Part shown: in pieces, positions 8,294 through 18,009 of the stretch
Layout: each line of letters begins with the position of its first letter
How positions within the stretch are numbered: position 1 is the first letter of the stretch
Assembly: GCA_002695185.1 (NCBI GenBank)
Contig: NZOF01000155.1
Location: 18,181 to 82,180 of the forward strand
Source: Erythrobacter sp.
GTDB lineage: Bacteria > Pseudomonadota > Alphaproteobacteria > Sphingomonadales > Sphingomonadaceae
Length of the DNA: 64,000 nt
Direction of reading: 5' to 3'
Notes under the pieces: generated by a model
Database searches by the model: none
Told to the model about the DNA's origin: nothing
Seen by the model: the letters and a program-made list of their open reading frames with translations, nothing else
Program-made: the position numbers and the translations under genes

Positions 8294-11019
8294 CAGAATT
8301 GCGTTCCTACGTTGAAGGAGATGACTTTGGTGTCGTCGCCTCTCTGTTTCTTGATCACTTGAGATACATCGATCCTGAACGGACCGAAGGGCGAATTCCA
8401 GTTGACCCCGATGCCTGCGGTAATGCGCGGGCTGATGCTGTCGCCAAGGAAGACTTCCTTGTAATAATTGCCGATCGCGGGATTGAATGGCGTTCCATCC
8501 TCCGCAGTTGCATTGGTGGTCTGCAGGAATTGACCCGTGGGCTCACCGTCGGAATTGAGTACCGGCTGCAAATACAGCAGGTCGCCAGAGAGATTGCGGA
8601 GCTGTTCACCATTCGGGTTATCGACCAGCGTCGGACGGTCGACCGCGAACAAAGATCCGACATCCAGCCAGATGGAAGGCCTCAAGCCCATTTCCTGAGC
8701 GCCGGATCCAAGCGGAATTTCAAGCTCGGCGCGGCCCAGATAGTAAGCGCGACCACCAAGAGAATCGTCGAAATTCCGATTGTTGTTCTCGCGCAGGTCC
8801 TCGAGCGTCTGAAGGATGCGAGGCCCACTCGGATCGTCAGGGTTCACCTGATACTGAAGCCGCACAACGCGCGGGCCAACGCCGCGAATGTCGAAACCGC
8901 GGAATTGTGGTTCGCCAAGCTGGAAACGGTCTGTCAGACGAACGTCGTCAAAGCCGGGGGTGCCGCGATCTTCAAGCGCCTTGATCCAACCACCTTCAGC
9001 TTGAAGCGAGAAGATGAACCCGGAGCCGAGCGGCATCCATTTGCCCATCTTGGACCGCATTCTGAGGTACTTCACATCCCCGCCAAGCCCGGCGAATTCG
9101 GCTGTCGTTGAAATCGATTCGCCGCGCGTTGGACGCAGGCGACTGTTTAGCGAGTCGTAGTTCAGCGTGAAACCAAGAATGGAACTCGTCCGCTTCCCGA
9201 CAGCCTCGCAAATAAAGCGCGATTGCGTACATTCATCGACGCCATCACCGTCAAAATCGCCGAAGTAAGCCGATCCCACGGTCACGTTTTCGAAATTCAG
9301 CGTGTAACTACCGATAGCCGACATATACTCGGTCAATGGCACACCGGCACGAAGCTGCAGGCCCGTGGTCGCCTGCTTGTAACGGTTCAGTTCGCTCGCG
9401 TAGAAATCATTGTCGTATTCGCGGTGGTAGACATCCGCGCCCATCGAGATGTTGCGGTCGAACACATAGGGTTCGGAGAAACTTACCTGCGCTGATTTGG
9501 AGAAGCGCGAGTAATTCAGGCTAAGACCGATGGTTTGCCCGCGACCACGGAAGTTACGCTGACGGATCGAACCAGCAAGAACGAACTTTTCGAGGCTTGA
9601 GAAGCCTGCCGAGAGCTGCAACTCACCCGTAGGTTGCTCTTCAATGTTGGCTTCCAAGATCACGCGGTCAGGGGCGCTGCCCTCGACCTGCGTTATTTCG
9701 AAGTTTTCCTGGAAATAGCCAAGCGAACCGATACGCGCTTCAGAGCGCTTGATGGCCAGGCTGTTGAAGGCATCGCCTTCTGCCACGCGGAATTCGCGCC
9801 GCACGACCTTGTCCTGCGTAAGGGTATTTCCGTTAACATCGATGCGCTCTACATAAACACGAGGAGCTTCACGAAGAACGAAGGTTACGTCCATCGTGAG
9901 ATCTTCGGGATTGCGCGTAAACTCTGGCCGAACGTCAGCAAAAGCGTAGCCGAAGGTGCCGGCAAGATCAGTCATCTGCTCGACCGTATCTTCGACTTGC
10001 TTCGCGTTGTACCAGTCGCCGCTCGACATCGGCAGCCGGGTGGTCATTGCGGTGCTGTCGAAATCACGCAATTCGCTGCGCACTTCGACATCGCCGAATT
10101 TATACCGCTCACCTTCTTCCACCACATAAGTGATGATGAAGTCTTCCTTGTCCGGCGTTAGCTCCGCGACGGCGGAAACCACCCGGAAATCGGCATATCC
10201 TTCAGTCAGATAGAAGCTGCGAAGATTTTGCTGGTCGAACGCAAGACGATCGGGATCGTAGCTTGTGTTCGAGCTCAGGAAGGAGAGCAGGCCACCGGTC
10301 TGCTTGGTAACCATCTCATCCTTCAGATCACCATCAGAAAACTGCTCGTTCCCGATGATGTTGATCTGACGGACTTTCGATTTCGGCCCTTCGTCGATCT
10401 CGAACACGATGTCTACGCGGTTCTGGCTGAGCTCGACCATCTGTGGCTCGACCGTCGCGGCGAAGCGCCCCTGACGCTTGTAGAGCTCGATAATGCGGGC
10501 GACATCTGCGCGGACCTTGGAGCGAGTAAAGATCTGGCGCGGTGCGAGACGAATTTCCGGAAGAATCTTGTCATTCTTGATTCGGTCGTTGCCTTCGAGA
10601 ATGATCCGGTTGATCACCGGGTTCTCGACCACATTAATGACGACATTACCGCCTTCGTTCGTGACGCTCACGCTCGAAAAGAGTTCAGTTGCGGCAAGGT
10701 CTTTGATGACCTGGTCGCCAGCTGCAGCCGTATAGGCATCGCCGGGCCGAAGGCGGATGTACGATAAGATAGTCTGCGGTTCGAGGCGCTGCGCGCCTGA
10801 AACTGCAATGCTGCGGACTACGTCCTGCTGCTGAGATGCCAGAGTTGGCTGAGCGGTCTCAGCAGCCGAATCCTGGGCCAGCAGCAGTCCGGGCGTACCG
10901 CCCATGATCGTGCCTGCCAGCAGGCCAGCTACCAACTTCGTAGCGCGCTGTTTCGTCTTGCCAGCGGCAGTCGCAAATCCAGTCATCGACAAGGGAGTTC
11001 CCGTCCTCAAATAATCCAT
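8293..11019 (-). CDS. bamA: Outer membrane protein assembly factor BamA
   Basis: Central subunit of the beta-barrel assembly machine in the outer membrane. After an N-terminal export signal (hydrophobic run VAGLLAGTIMGGTPGLLLAQ) come five POTRA repeats over roughly the first half (the first with VRSIAVSGAQRLEPQTILSYIRLRPGD) and a C-terminal 16-stranded barrel. The barrel contains GEPQFRGFDIRGVGPR, which carries the lid-loop VRGF-like motif, and ends in the aromatic signal FNVGTQF. Start choice is uncertain: ATG 11019 (MDYLRTG) and ATG 10986 (MTGFATA) are both possible, and the frame is open further to a TTG at 11076. It lies downstream of rseP and is coupled to skp. Confidence 0.95.
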   Translation of the reverse strand: MDYLRTGTPLSMTGFATAAGKTKQRATKLVAGLLAGTIMGGTPGLLLAQDSAAETAQPTLASQQQDVVRSIAVSGAQRLEPQTILSYIRLRPGDAYTAAAGDQVIKDLAATELFSSVSVTNEGGNVVINVVENPVINRIILEGNDRIKNDKILPEIRLAPRQIFTRSKVRADVARIIELYKRQGRFAATVEPQMVELSQNRVDIVFEIDEGPKSKVRQINIIGNEQFSDGDLKDEMVTKQTGGLLSFLSSNTSYDPDRLAFDQQNLRSFYLTEGYADFRVVSAVAELTPDKEDFIITYVVEEGERYKFGDVEVRSELRDFDSTAMTTRLPMSSGDWYNAKQVEDTVEQMTDLAGTFGYAFADVRPEFTRNPEDLTMDVTFVLREAPRVYVERIDVNGNTLTQDKVVRREFRVAEGDAFNSLAIKRSEARIGSLGYFQENFEITQVEGSAPDRVILEANIEEQPTGELQLSAGFSSLEKFVLAGSIRQRNFRGRGQTIGLSLNYSRFSKSAQVSFSEPYVFDRNISMGADVYHREYDNDFYASELNRYKQATTGLQLRAGVPLTEYMSAIGSYTLNFENVTVGSAYFGDFDGDGVDECTQSRFICEAVGKRTSSILGFTLNYDSLNSRLRPTRGESISTTAEFAGLGGDVKYLRMRSKMGKWMPLGSGFIFSLQAEGGWIKALEDRGTPGFDDVRLTDRFQLGEPQFRGFDIRGVGPRVVRLQYQVNPDDPSGPRILQTLEDLRENNNRNFDDSLGGRAYYLGRAELEIPLGSGAQEMGLRPSIWLDVGSLFAVDRPTLVDNPNGEQLRNLSGDLLYLQPVLNSDGEPTGQFLQTTNATAEDGTPFNPAIGNYYKEVFLGDSISPRITAGIGVNWNSPFGPFRIDVSQVIKKQRGDDTKVISFNVGTQF

Positions 11020-11122
11020 CGGCCTGCCCGTCTGGAGGCCCGATGGCCCCCTGCCCGAAGCAGCCCGTCCAATCAAGCCGTGTCGATCCGCTAGAAACCG
11101 ATCGTACTTGGCCTGTGCCCGC

Positions 11123-12256
11123 CTAATTCCCGAACACCGGGAGCTTGGCGATATCGATGAAGGTGACGAATATCATCAGTGCGAGCACAAGTGCGACACC
11201 GGCCCTGTAGGCCACCTCCGTACTCCGGGGGCCAAGCGGTTTGCGGCGGATTGCTTCAGCCGCGTAAAACGCCAGGTGCCCGCCGTCGAGGGCCGGAATT
11301 GGCAGGAGGTTGATGAATGCCAAGTTAAGCGAAATCAGCGCGACAAAGTTGATAAAAGCGAGCGGTCCCATACTCAGCTGCTCGCCAGCATATTTGCCGA
11401 TTGTGACTGGACCTCCCAGCTCCTTCACGGAGCGATCCCCGACAACGATCTGCTTGATCCCTGTTATCATCATATCGACCATATTGGCCGACTGGATCAC
11501 GGAGAGTTTAGCGGCCTCACCGATACCGACGGGCTGGAAATCGAGACCACCGGAATAAATGCCAAGCCGACCGACACGTGAACTGTTCCCGAATCGATCG
11601 GTTTCAACGCTATCAGCGATTGTCACTGGAATTGTCAGGTCTCTGCCATTCCGCTCAATCGACATTTCGATGGTCTTGCCAGGGAACATCAGCACTCGAT
11701 CCTGAATGTCCTGGAATTGGAGTACTGCCTCGCCATCGATCGCCGTAATCCGATCACCTTCTTCCAGACCAGCCTGGCGCGCGGCGGATTGCTCCGCAAA
11801 AGTCTGAATTACATTGGTTTCGGAAGGATCGGCCGGCACCGGTTTTCCATACAGCGCGAAGAAACTGGCAAAGATGGCCAGGGTAATAAGGATGTTCATT
11901 GCCGGTCCGGCGAAGACGATCGACGCCCGCTTCCCCAGCGAAGCATGATGAAAACTGCCGTCTCGCTCTTCCGCCGATGCGTTTGCGATTGCTTGCTTAT
12001 CCGGAATGCTCGCCGGATCCATGTCACCCTTGAATTGGACGTAACCTCCCAAGGGCAAGGCGGATAATTTCCAGCGCGTGCCGCGTTTGTCGGTCCAGCC
12101 GGCCAGCTCCTTACCGAAACCAACCGAGAAAGCCTCCGCCTTCACTCCGAAAAAACGACCCACGAGATAGTGGCCGAGTTCATGGAGAGTCACGAGCGGC
12201 CCCAGCAGTAGCGGGAAGCCGATGAGATACATCCAGAAGGGTATCGAAGAGTCCAA
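11123..12256 (-). CDS. rseP: Site-2 metalloprotease RseP
   Basis: Inner-membrane zinc protease of regulated intramembrane proteolysis; in other proteobacteria it cleaves anti-sigma factors and leftover signal peptides. The 377-residue product has the zinc motif HELGH (residues 25-29), one PDZ domain in the middle (AARQAGLEEGDRITAIDG) and the third metal-site motif NLLPIPALDGGH near residue 325. E. coli RseP has two PDZ domains; only one is evident here. The apparent start is TTG at 12256, two bases after the dxr stop and preceded by GAGAAAG; the next in-frame ATG (MYLIGFP) is eight codons on. Confidence 0.95.
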   Translation of the reverse strand: MDSSIPFWMYLIGFPLLLGPLVTLHELGHYLVGRFFGVKAEAFSVGFGKELAGWTDKRGTRWKLSALPLGGYVQFKGDMDPASIPDKQAIANASAEERDGSFHHASLGKRASIVFAGPAMNILITLAIFASFFALYGKPVPADPSETNVIQTFAEQSAARQAGLEEGDRITAIDGEAVLQFQDIQDRVLMFPGKTIEMSIERNGRDLTIPVTIADSVETDRFGNSSRVGRLGIYSGGLDFQPVGIGEAAKLSVIQSANMVDMMITGIKQIVVGDRSVKELGGPVTIGKYAGEQLSMGPLAFINFVALISLNLAFINLLPIPALDGGHLAFYAAEAIRRKPLGPRSTEVAYRAGVALVLALMIFVTFIDIAKLPVFGN

Positions 12257-12258
12257 GG

Positions 12259-13410
12259 TCAGTCTTTCTCCAGATGCTCTACTGCAAGCCGTCGCGCCGC
12301 AGCGTCGACAACGAGTACCTCGTCGAGCGATTGCGGGTCGGGCGGCAGATTTGAGGCGTTCAGAACAGCCTCCACCAATAGAGCAATGCGGCTGAACCGT
12401 ATCTTACCAGCCAGAAAAGCCGCCACGGCGATCTCGTTAGCAGCGTTCAAAATTGCCGGAGCCGCTCCGCCAGCTTCTGCCGCCTGTCGAGCCAGCCTCG
12501 TCGCTGGGAAACGATCCTCATCGGGCGAGAAAAAGGATAACTCACCTATCGACGCAAGATCGAGCGGGTTCATCGGCGTCTCCATTCGCCCTGGGTAGGC
12601 GAGACAGGATGCGATCGGTACGCGCATATCCGATGGACCGAGTTGCGCCAATGTCGAACCGTCGCGATATTCTACCATGGAGTGGATGACGCTTTGTGGA
12701 TGCACCACAATCCGAATTTTATCCAAGCCGACCGGGAACAGATGGTGCGCCTCGATGAGTTCAAGGCCCTTGTTGAACATGGTCGCGCTGTCCACGCTGA
12801 TTTTGGCGCCCATGTCCCAGTTGGGATGCGCGACAGCCTCTGCCGGTGTCACCGCGTCCAAGTCATCGACGAGCCTCAAGGGACCGCCACTGGCCGTCAG
12901 AGTGATCGATCGGACTTCATCCAGCTTGCCCCCCTGAAGACACTGGAAGATCGCATTGTGTTCACTGTCTACCGGTAGAAGTGTAGCACCGTGCTTATCA
13001 ACCGCGGCGGTCATTACCTCGCCTGCCGAAACCAAAGCTTCCTTGTTGGCCAGTGCGACCGTCCGGCCCTCTTGGATTGCAGCCATCACCGGGGAAAGCC
13101 CAGCGCAGCCGACAATCGCCGCCATGACGATGTCGGCAGGCCGCGCTGCGGCTTCGCCCAGAGCCGTTCGCCCGGTTGCAGCTTCAACGTCGGATCCGGC
13201 GAGTGCCGCTTTCAGAACATCATGGCGAGACTCATCGGCGATGACCGCAACGCTTGCCTTGAATTCACGCGCCAGTGCCGCAAGCTCATCAACATTTGAG
13301 TTGGCAGTTAGGGCTTCTACGCTCCAGCCCTCGGGATTACGGCGAACAAGGTCCAGCGTGGATGCTCCGACGGAACCTGTTGCTCCGAGAATGCTGATCG
13401 AGCGGGTCAT
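12259..13410 (-). CDS. dxr: 1-deoxy-D-xylulose 5-phosphate reductoisomerase
   Basis: Second enzyme of the MEP isoprenoid pathway: NADPH-dependent conversion of DXP to 2-C-methylerythritol 4-phosphate in the cytoplasm. The 383-residue product starts with the nucleotide-binding motif SILGATGSVGASTLDL, contains the metal-site segment PVDSEHNAIFQCL and the substrate segments TASGGPLR and HPNWDMGAKISVDSATMFNKG, all diagnostic of Dxr. It overlaps cdsA by four bases (ATGA) and is followed two bases later by rseP. Its neighbour uppS uses the isoprenoid product of this pathway. Confidence 0.97.
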   Translation of the reverse strand: MTRSISILGATGSVGASTLDLVRRNPEGWSVEALTANSNVDELAALAREFKASVAVIADESRHDVLKAALAGSDVEAATGRTALGEAAARPADIVMAAIVGCAGLSPVMAAIQEGRTVALANKEALVSAGEVMTAAVDKHGATLLPVDSEHNAIFQCLQGGKLDEVRSITLTASGGPLRLVDDLDAVTPAEAVAHPNWDMGAKISVDSATMFNKGLELIEAHHLFPVGLDKIRIVVHPQSVIHSMVEYRDGSTLAQLGPSDMRVPIASCLAYPGRMETPMNPLDLASIGELSFFSPDEDRFPATRLARQAAEAGGAAPAILNAANEIAVAAFLAGKIRFSRIALLVEAVLNASNLPPDPQSLDEVLVVDAAARRLAVEHLEKD

Positions 13411-14102
13411 AAGCTGCCATTCAGGAACAGCCCGGCCAGCAATATAACCGGAATGATGCCGTCTGTCCGGTCAAAAAACCCGCCGTGCCCGGGAATGAGG
13501 TTAGAACTGTCCTTCACCGCTGCCTTGCGTTTGAGCCAACTTTCTAGAAAATCTCCGCTTTGCGCAGCGATCGCTACAACGAGCCCAACGAGAACGATGG
13601 ATATTATCGAAGTAGGCGCCACGCGTTCTGCGACGCTGCCGTCTAAAGCAGGGGCAATCTGAGCGCTGAAAAGGCCAAGCCATACGCTTGCTCCGACCAC
13701 TCCTCCGAGCAGCCCGGCCCAGGTCTTCGACGGGCTGATCCGCGGCGCGATCTTCGGTCCGCCGAGGGTTCGACCAAACCCGTATGCAAAGCTGTCCACG
13801 AAGATAACTGCGCCGACCACACCGATTATCATCGCGATCGGAAGTTGAGTGAGAATATAACCCGCAGAACAGATATACAGCGTACCTGATATCAGCGAAA
13901 TAACGCGAGCCGAAAGTTTGGAAGTGGCACGAGGTACGAGCCGCACGAATTCAGCCCAAGTCGCGAATGTGACAAGCACGATAAAGGCATCGAGCCAAAG
14001 GTCGCCAGCCAGCACCGCACCAATTGCTACTGCTAGCATGACAACTGCAGACGCAATCCGAACAGGTAGATCAGAAGTGCGCACCGATAGCGGTACGGTC
14101 AT
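13407..14102 (-). CDS. cdsA: Phosphatidate cytidylyltransferase
   Basis: Integral membrane enzyme making CDP-diacylglycerol from phosphatidate and CTP, the precursor used by pssA at 19.3 kb. The product is hydrophobic with several helices and carries the CdsA signature late in the protein (SGDFLESWLKRKAAVKDSSN, then GHGGFFDRTDG). The start is taken at ATG 14102 (MTVPLSVRTSDLP). A GTG at 14144 with a GGAG seven bases before it is an equally arguable start and would add 14 basic residues. It lies between uppS and dxr, overlapping dxr by four bases. Confidence 0.92.
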   Translation of the reverse strand: MTVPLSVRTSDLPVRIASAVVMLAVAIGAVLAGDLWLDAFIVLVTFATWAEFVRLVPRATSKLSARVISLISGTLYICSAGYILTQLPIAMIIGVVGAVIFVDSFAYGFGRTLGGPKIAPRISPSKTWAGLLGGVVGASVWLGLFSAQIAPALDGSVAERVAPTSIISIVLVGLVVAIAAQSGDFLESWLKRKAAVKDSSNLIPGHGGFFDRTDGIIPVILLAGLFLNGSL

Positions 14103-14157
14103 GTATCGAAGCGCCCGCTCCTTCAGCGCATCCCTTCTCCGCACTGTGTCTCCGGTC

Positions 14158-14841
14158 TCACCGTCCCCCAAATCGCCTCTCCCTGCCCGAAAACTGGTCG
14201 AGCGCATCCATCAGATGTGCCGGCGTGAAATCCGGCCACAATATCTCTGTGAAGATCATTTCCGCATAAGCAGCCTGCCACAAGAGAAAATTGGACAGGC
14301 GGACCTCACCACTGGTGCGGATCAGCAAGTCGAGAGGCGGCAAATCGGCCGTATAAAGGTTTGCCGCAATAGTCTGCTCGGTCACTTCTCCACTCGCTGC
14401 CGCTTTGGCGGCGGCCTGTGTGATTTCCGCCTGCGCGCCATAATTTAACGCGACTGCCAGCGTTCGCGAACCGTGCGCCGTCTTGGCCAGCGCGTCCTCA
14501 AGCATCTCGACGATGTCGGGTGCAAGCGATTGCCAGTCACCGATAATGTGCAACCGGACATCATTAGCGATGAATTCCGGCAGGTCCGATTTGATGAACT
14601 TACGCATCAGGTTCATCAGATCATCAACCTCGTCCTCCGGCCGCTTCCAGTTTTCCGAACTGAAAGCATAAAGGGTGAGGCATTCGATCGACGTGTCTTT
14701 CAAGCTGCGAACAAGTTCGCGGACTGCTTCAACGCCCTTGCGATGGCCCATCACACGCGGGAGATGTTTGCTCTTCGCCCACCGGCCGTTACCATCCATG
14801 ATGATGGCAACATGGCGAGCGATCTTGTTGTCAGGCTCCAT
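14158..14841 (-). CDS. uppS: Undecaprenyl diphosphate synthase
   Basis: Cytoplasmic cis-prenyltransferase that makes the C55 lipid carrier for peptidoglycan and other envelope polymers. The product of about 227 residues has the catalytic aspartate in HVAIIMDGNGRWA (D16), the conserved LTLYAFSSENWKRP stretch and the C-terminal DLLIRTSGEVRLSNFLLWQ and WPDF motifs. The start MEPDNKIARHV is chosen because family members begin shortly before the IMDGNGRWA motif; the longer frame adds an unlikely cysteine-rich leader. It is followed by cdsA. Confidence 0.96.
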   Translation of the reverse strand: MEPDNKIARHVAIIMDGNGRWAKSKHLPRVMGHRKGVEAVRELVRSLKDTSIECLTLYAFSSENWKRPEDEVDDLMNLMRKFIKSDLPEFIANDVRLHIIGDWQSLAPDIVEMLEDALAKTAHGSRTLAVALNYGAQAEITQAAAKAAASGEVTEQTIAANLYTADLPPLDLLIRTSGEVRLSNFLLWQAAYAEMIFTEILWPDFTPAHLMDALDQFSGRERRFGGR

Positions 14842-14987
14842 ACCCAAATTCCGTTCGCCTGCGGTGTACCGTCTGCATGAGCAGATCGACAAATCGACGA
14901 CCGAATTTTTCTCCCATCACGGTGTAGTTGTACGGGGAGGATCTGCGTAAGGAACAGACCGAACCGCAAAGAAAAGGCAGCGTTTGA

Positions 14988-15545
14988 TCACTGCGTCATG
15001 ATTTCCTTTTCCTTCGCCACTGCCGCCTGGTCGGCTTCCGCCACATATTTGTCGGTCAGCTTCTGGACGTCATCCTCATAACGCTTGCGCTCGTCTTCGG
15101 AGATTTCTTTCTTCTTCTCGTCTTCCTTCAGCGCTTCCATGCCGTCGCGGCGAACGTTGCGTATCGCGATCTTGCCCTGCTCTGCGTACTGGCCCGCGAG
15201 CTTGGCGAGATCGCGGCGACGTTCTTCTGTAAGGTCAGGCATAGGGAGGCGGATGGTCTGGCCGTCCTGCATGGGATTGAGGCCGAGGTTGGCTTTGGCA
15301 ATGCCCTTCTCGACCGCGCTGACATTGGCCTTGTCCCAGACCTGCACACTGAGCATGCGGGGCTCGGGCGCAGAGACCGTCGCCACCTGGCTGAGGGGCA
15401 TCATCGCGCCATAGACTTCGACCACAACGGGATCGAGCAGGCTGGTATTGGCGCGGCCGGTGCGCAGGCCCGAAAGGTCGCCCTTGAGGCTTTCCACGGC
15501 GCCCTTCATGCGGCGTTCGATATCGGCTTTGTCGTATTTTGCCAT
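14988..15545 (-). CDS. frr: Ribosome recycling factor
   Basis: Cytoplasmic factor that, with EF-G, splits the post-termination ribosome. The 185-residue product has the normal length and signatures: an N-terminal helix ([28 protein letters not shown]), the hinge/head domain ([21 protein letters not shown]) and the three-helix bundle ending [23 protein letters not shown] lies before the ATG. It is 33 bases downstream of pyrH and upstream of uppS, the common alphaproteobacterial order. Confidence 0.97.
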   Translation of the reverse strand: MAKYDKADIERRMKGAVESLKGDLSGLRTGRANTSLLDPVVVEVYGAMMPLSQVATVSAPEPRMLSVQVWDKANVSAVEKGIAKANLGLNPMQDGQTIRLPMPDLTEERRRDLAKLAGQYAEQGKIAIRNVRRDGMEALKEDEKKKEISEDERKRYEDDVQKLTDKYVAEADQAAVAKEKEIMTQ

Positions 15546-15578
15546 CGTCGGCTTCCTCGTTCTGTCGGTTCGTTCGTC

Positions 15579-16304
15579 TTATGCGGCCTGATCGGTCACG
15601 ATGGTCTGCACACCACCGCCCGAAAGCACACTTGCCAGATTTCCCTTTTCGCGAATAGAAAAGACCACGATAGGGATATCGTTATCGCGGCACAGTGCTA
15701 CCGCACTGGCATCCATAACCTTGAGGTCGTCAGCCAGCACGGTGCTGTAACTTACAGTGTCATATCGCGTTGCCGCAGCATCTTTCTTCGGATCGCTGTC
15801 ATACACGCCGTCGACGCTGGTGCCTTTCAGCAATGCATCGCAATTCATCTCTGCTGCACGCAAGGCAGCGCCGCTATCGGTGGTGAAGTAAGGGGCGCCA
15901 ACGCCTGCAGCGAAAATCACGATGCGGCCCTTTTCAAGGTGACGTTCTGCGCGGCGGCGGATCACGGGTTCGCAGACCTGATCCATCTGGACAGCACTCT
16001 GCACCCGCGTTTCGACGCCAAGCTGTTCAAGAGCGCTCTGCATGGCAAGTGCGTTCATTACCGTAGCGAGCATGCCCATATAATCGGCCTGCGCCCGGTC
16101 CATCCCCTGTGCAGCGCCTGCCATGCCGCGAAAAATATTGCCCCCGCCAATGACCAGGCAGATTTCGAGGCCCGTTTCCTTGGCGGCCTTCACTTCCTTC
16201 GCCAATTCCAGCACGAATGCTGGATCGATGCCGAACTGGTTCGTTCCCATCAATACCTCGCCCGACAATTTCAGGAGGACGCGGTTCATCTTGGGAAGGG
16301 TCAT
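15579..16304 (-). CDS. pyrH: Uridylate kinase
   Basis: Cytoplasmic UMP kinase of pyrimidine nucleotide synthesis, an amino-acid-kinase-fold enzyme. The 241-residue product has the N-terminal [13 protein letters not shown], the glycine motif [12 protein letters not shown], the UMP-site region [18 protein letters not shown], and the C-terminal [15 protein letters not shown] and [20 protein letters not shown]. It leads the pyrH-frr pair. No strong SD is seen, only AGAGAA. Confidence 0.97.
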   Translation of the reverse strand: MTLPKMNRVLLKLSGEVLMGTNQFGIDPAFVLELAKEVKAAKETGLEICLVIGGGNIFRGMAGAAQGMDRAQADYMGMLATVMNALAMQSALEQLGVETRVQSAVQMDQVCEPVIRRRAERHLEKGRIVIFAAGVGAPYFTTDSGAALRAAEMNCDALLKGTSVDGVYDSDPKKDAAATRYDTVSYSTVLADDLKVMDASAVALCRDNDIPIVVFSIREKGNLASVLSGGGVQTIVTDQAA

Positions 16305-16504
16305 GCTGGCTATTCTCTTTTCAGGGTTTGCGGCTCCTTAGCCATGACAGGTAAAAGGCGCAAAGGGAAAGGCCCGAATGTCAGGACCGTGAGTGTAGGA
16401 TTATGTGCAACCTTGTCGACGACCCTGCACAACTGGACAAAATTCATGACATAAACGCTGCGCAATTCAGCGCAGCGCAACCAGAACAGTGCACGGACAC
16501 ACCG

Positions 16505-16873
16505 ATGAAATTCGAAACCCTGACCCGAATCGGCTTTCTTGCCCTGCTGGCGGTCATTTTCGTCATGGCTAACTTGCCGGGCAACGATGCGCCGTCCGTG
16601 TTTTCCTATGACAAGCTCAATCACATGCTCGCGTTCTTCGTTCTGAGCGTAGGCGCCACCATTGCCTGGCCGCGAGCGAACCCTCTGGTGGCTGTTGCCT
16701 TGCTCAGCATATACGGCGGTGCGATCGAATTATCCCAGTGGGTTATGAATCTGGGGCGCCAAGCCGACTGGCGTGATCTTGCCGCTAACAGCGTTGCCAT
16801 CGCGCTCGGCATGATCGCGGGATATACATTTAATGTTATCCGAAGGCGCATCGGGCGCCGCCGCAAAACGTAG
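16505..16873 (+). CDS. VanZ-like small membrane protein
   Basis: The 122-residue product has four hydrophobic helices (about 8-22, 39-56, 59-75, 92-112) and a basic C-terminal tail (IRRRIGRRRKT). The order FSYDKLNHMLAFFVLS, then GAIELSQWVM, then DWRDLAANSVAIALG is the pattern of VanZ-family proteins, whose role is mostly unknown outside glycopeptide resistance. The start MKFETLTRIG is chosen because the upstream extension is polar and unlike the family. The gene is alone, divergent from pyrH and convergent with tsf. Confidence 0.75.
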   Translation: MKFETLTRIGFLALLAVIFVMANLPGNDAPSVFSYDKLNHMLAFFVLSVGATIAWPRANPLVAVALLSIYGGAIELSQWVMNLGRQADWRDLAANSVAIALGMIAGYTFNVIRRRIGRRRKT

Positions 16874-16913
16874 CTGCACTGCCTGGATTACTCTCTATGT
16901 CCACACACGAAAA

Positions 16914-16943
16914 AAGCCGCCGGTCCTGAAAGTCCGGCGGCTT
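16914..16943 (-). terminator. Rho-independent terminator of rpsB-tsf
   Basis: AAGCCGCCGG and CCGGCGGCTT form a perfect 10-bp stem around a 10-base loop. Five A residues lie to the left on the plus strand, giving a U-run on the minus strand after tsf (stop at 16964). It also lies just after the VanZ-like gene and may work for both directions. Confidence 0.85.
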
Positions 16944-16963
16944 CAAAAGTAAGCTGTTAGCTA

Positions 16964-17890
16964 TCAGCCTTTAACGGCAGCAGCCACTTCAGCCGCGAAG
17001 TCGGTTTCTTCCTTCTCGATGCCTTCGCCGAGCTGGAAGCGGACGTAGTCCACCAGTTCGACCTTGGCGCCGATGTCCTTGCCGGCCTGCTCGACAACCT
17101 GTGCGATCTGCGTCTTGTTGTCGATCACGTAGACCTGGCTGAGCAGCGCATTTTCCTTGGCGTACTTGTTGACCGCGCCTTCGACCATCTTTTCCTGGAC
17201 GTTTTCGGGCTTGCCGCTTTCGGCAGCCTTTTCCTTGGCGATAGCGCGCTCACGCTCGATAACTTCGGCGTCGAGGCCGTCTGCAGTCAGGGCCTGCGGG
17301 AAAGCGGCGGCGATGTGCATGCCGAGCTTCTTGCCGAGTTCTTCGAGCTTGGCTTTGTCGCCGTCACTTTCGAGAGCGACGAGAACGCCAATCTTTCCGA
17401 GATCGGGAGCAACCGCATTGTGCATGTAAGGAACGATCACGCCGTCCTTGACCGACACGGTCTTCATGCGGCGGATCTGCTGGTTCTCACCGATCGTAGC
17501 GACATTGTCGGTGAGCTTTTCGGTTACAGTACCACCATCGGGGTAAGCAGCCGACTTGAGCGCTTCGACATCGCCACCATCGGTGGTGAGTGCAACCTGC
17601 GTAGTCTTGCGGACGAAATCCTGGAACTTGTCGTTCTTCGCAACGAAGTCGGTTTCCGAGTTCACCTCGACGGCCACGCCCTTGGTGCCTTCCACGGCAA
17701 TACCGACGAGACCTTCGGCCGCGGTACGGCTCGACTTCTTCTGGGCGGTGGCGAGGCCCTTTGCGCGCAGCGCGTCGACAGCGGCTTCGATATCGCCATT
17801 GGCGGCTTCGAGCGCCTTCTTGGCATCCATCATGCCCGCGCCGGTCTTCTCGCGCAGGGCTTTTACGTCAGCAGCAGTGAATGCAGCCAT
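16964..17890 (-). CDS. tsf: Elongation factor Ts
   Basis: Cytoplasmic guanine nucleotide exchange factor for EF-Tu. The 308-residue product has the N-terminal UBA-like domain and signature [25 protein letters not shown] (part shown), followed by [13 protein letters not shown] and [21 protein letters not shown]. Length is normal. It follows rpsB after about 120 bases, the near-universal rpsB-tsf order, and ends at a strong terminator. AAGGAAATTACC precedes the ATG. Confidence 0.97.
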   Translation of the reverse strand: MAAFTAADVKALREKTGAGMMDAKKALEAANGDIEAAVDALRAKGLATAQKKSSRTAAEGLVGIAVEGTKGVAVEVNSETDFVAKNDKFQDFVRKTTQVALTTDGGDVEALKSAAYPDGGTVTEKLTDNVATIGENQQIRRMKTVSVKDGVIVPYMHNAVAPDLGKIGVLVALESDGDKAKLEELGKKLGMHIAAAFPQALTADGLDAEVIERERAIAKEKAAESGKPENVQEKMVEGAVNKYAKENALLSQVYVIDNKTQIAQVVEQAGKDIGAKVELVDYVRFQLGEGIEKEETDFAAEVAAAVKG

Positions 17891-18009
17891 GGTAATTTCC
17901 TTCTTGGGTGTTTCAATGCAATCGCACCGGGCCTGCTGGTATCAGCGGCCCGGCGCGTATCTCGCTTATGTGACGGGAGCATTGCGCCCCCGCCGACCGG
18001 GAATGGGCC

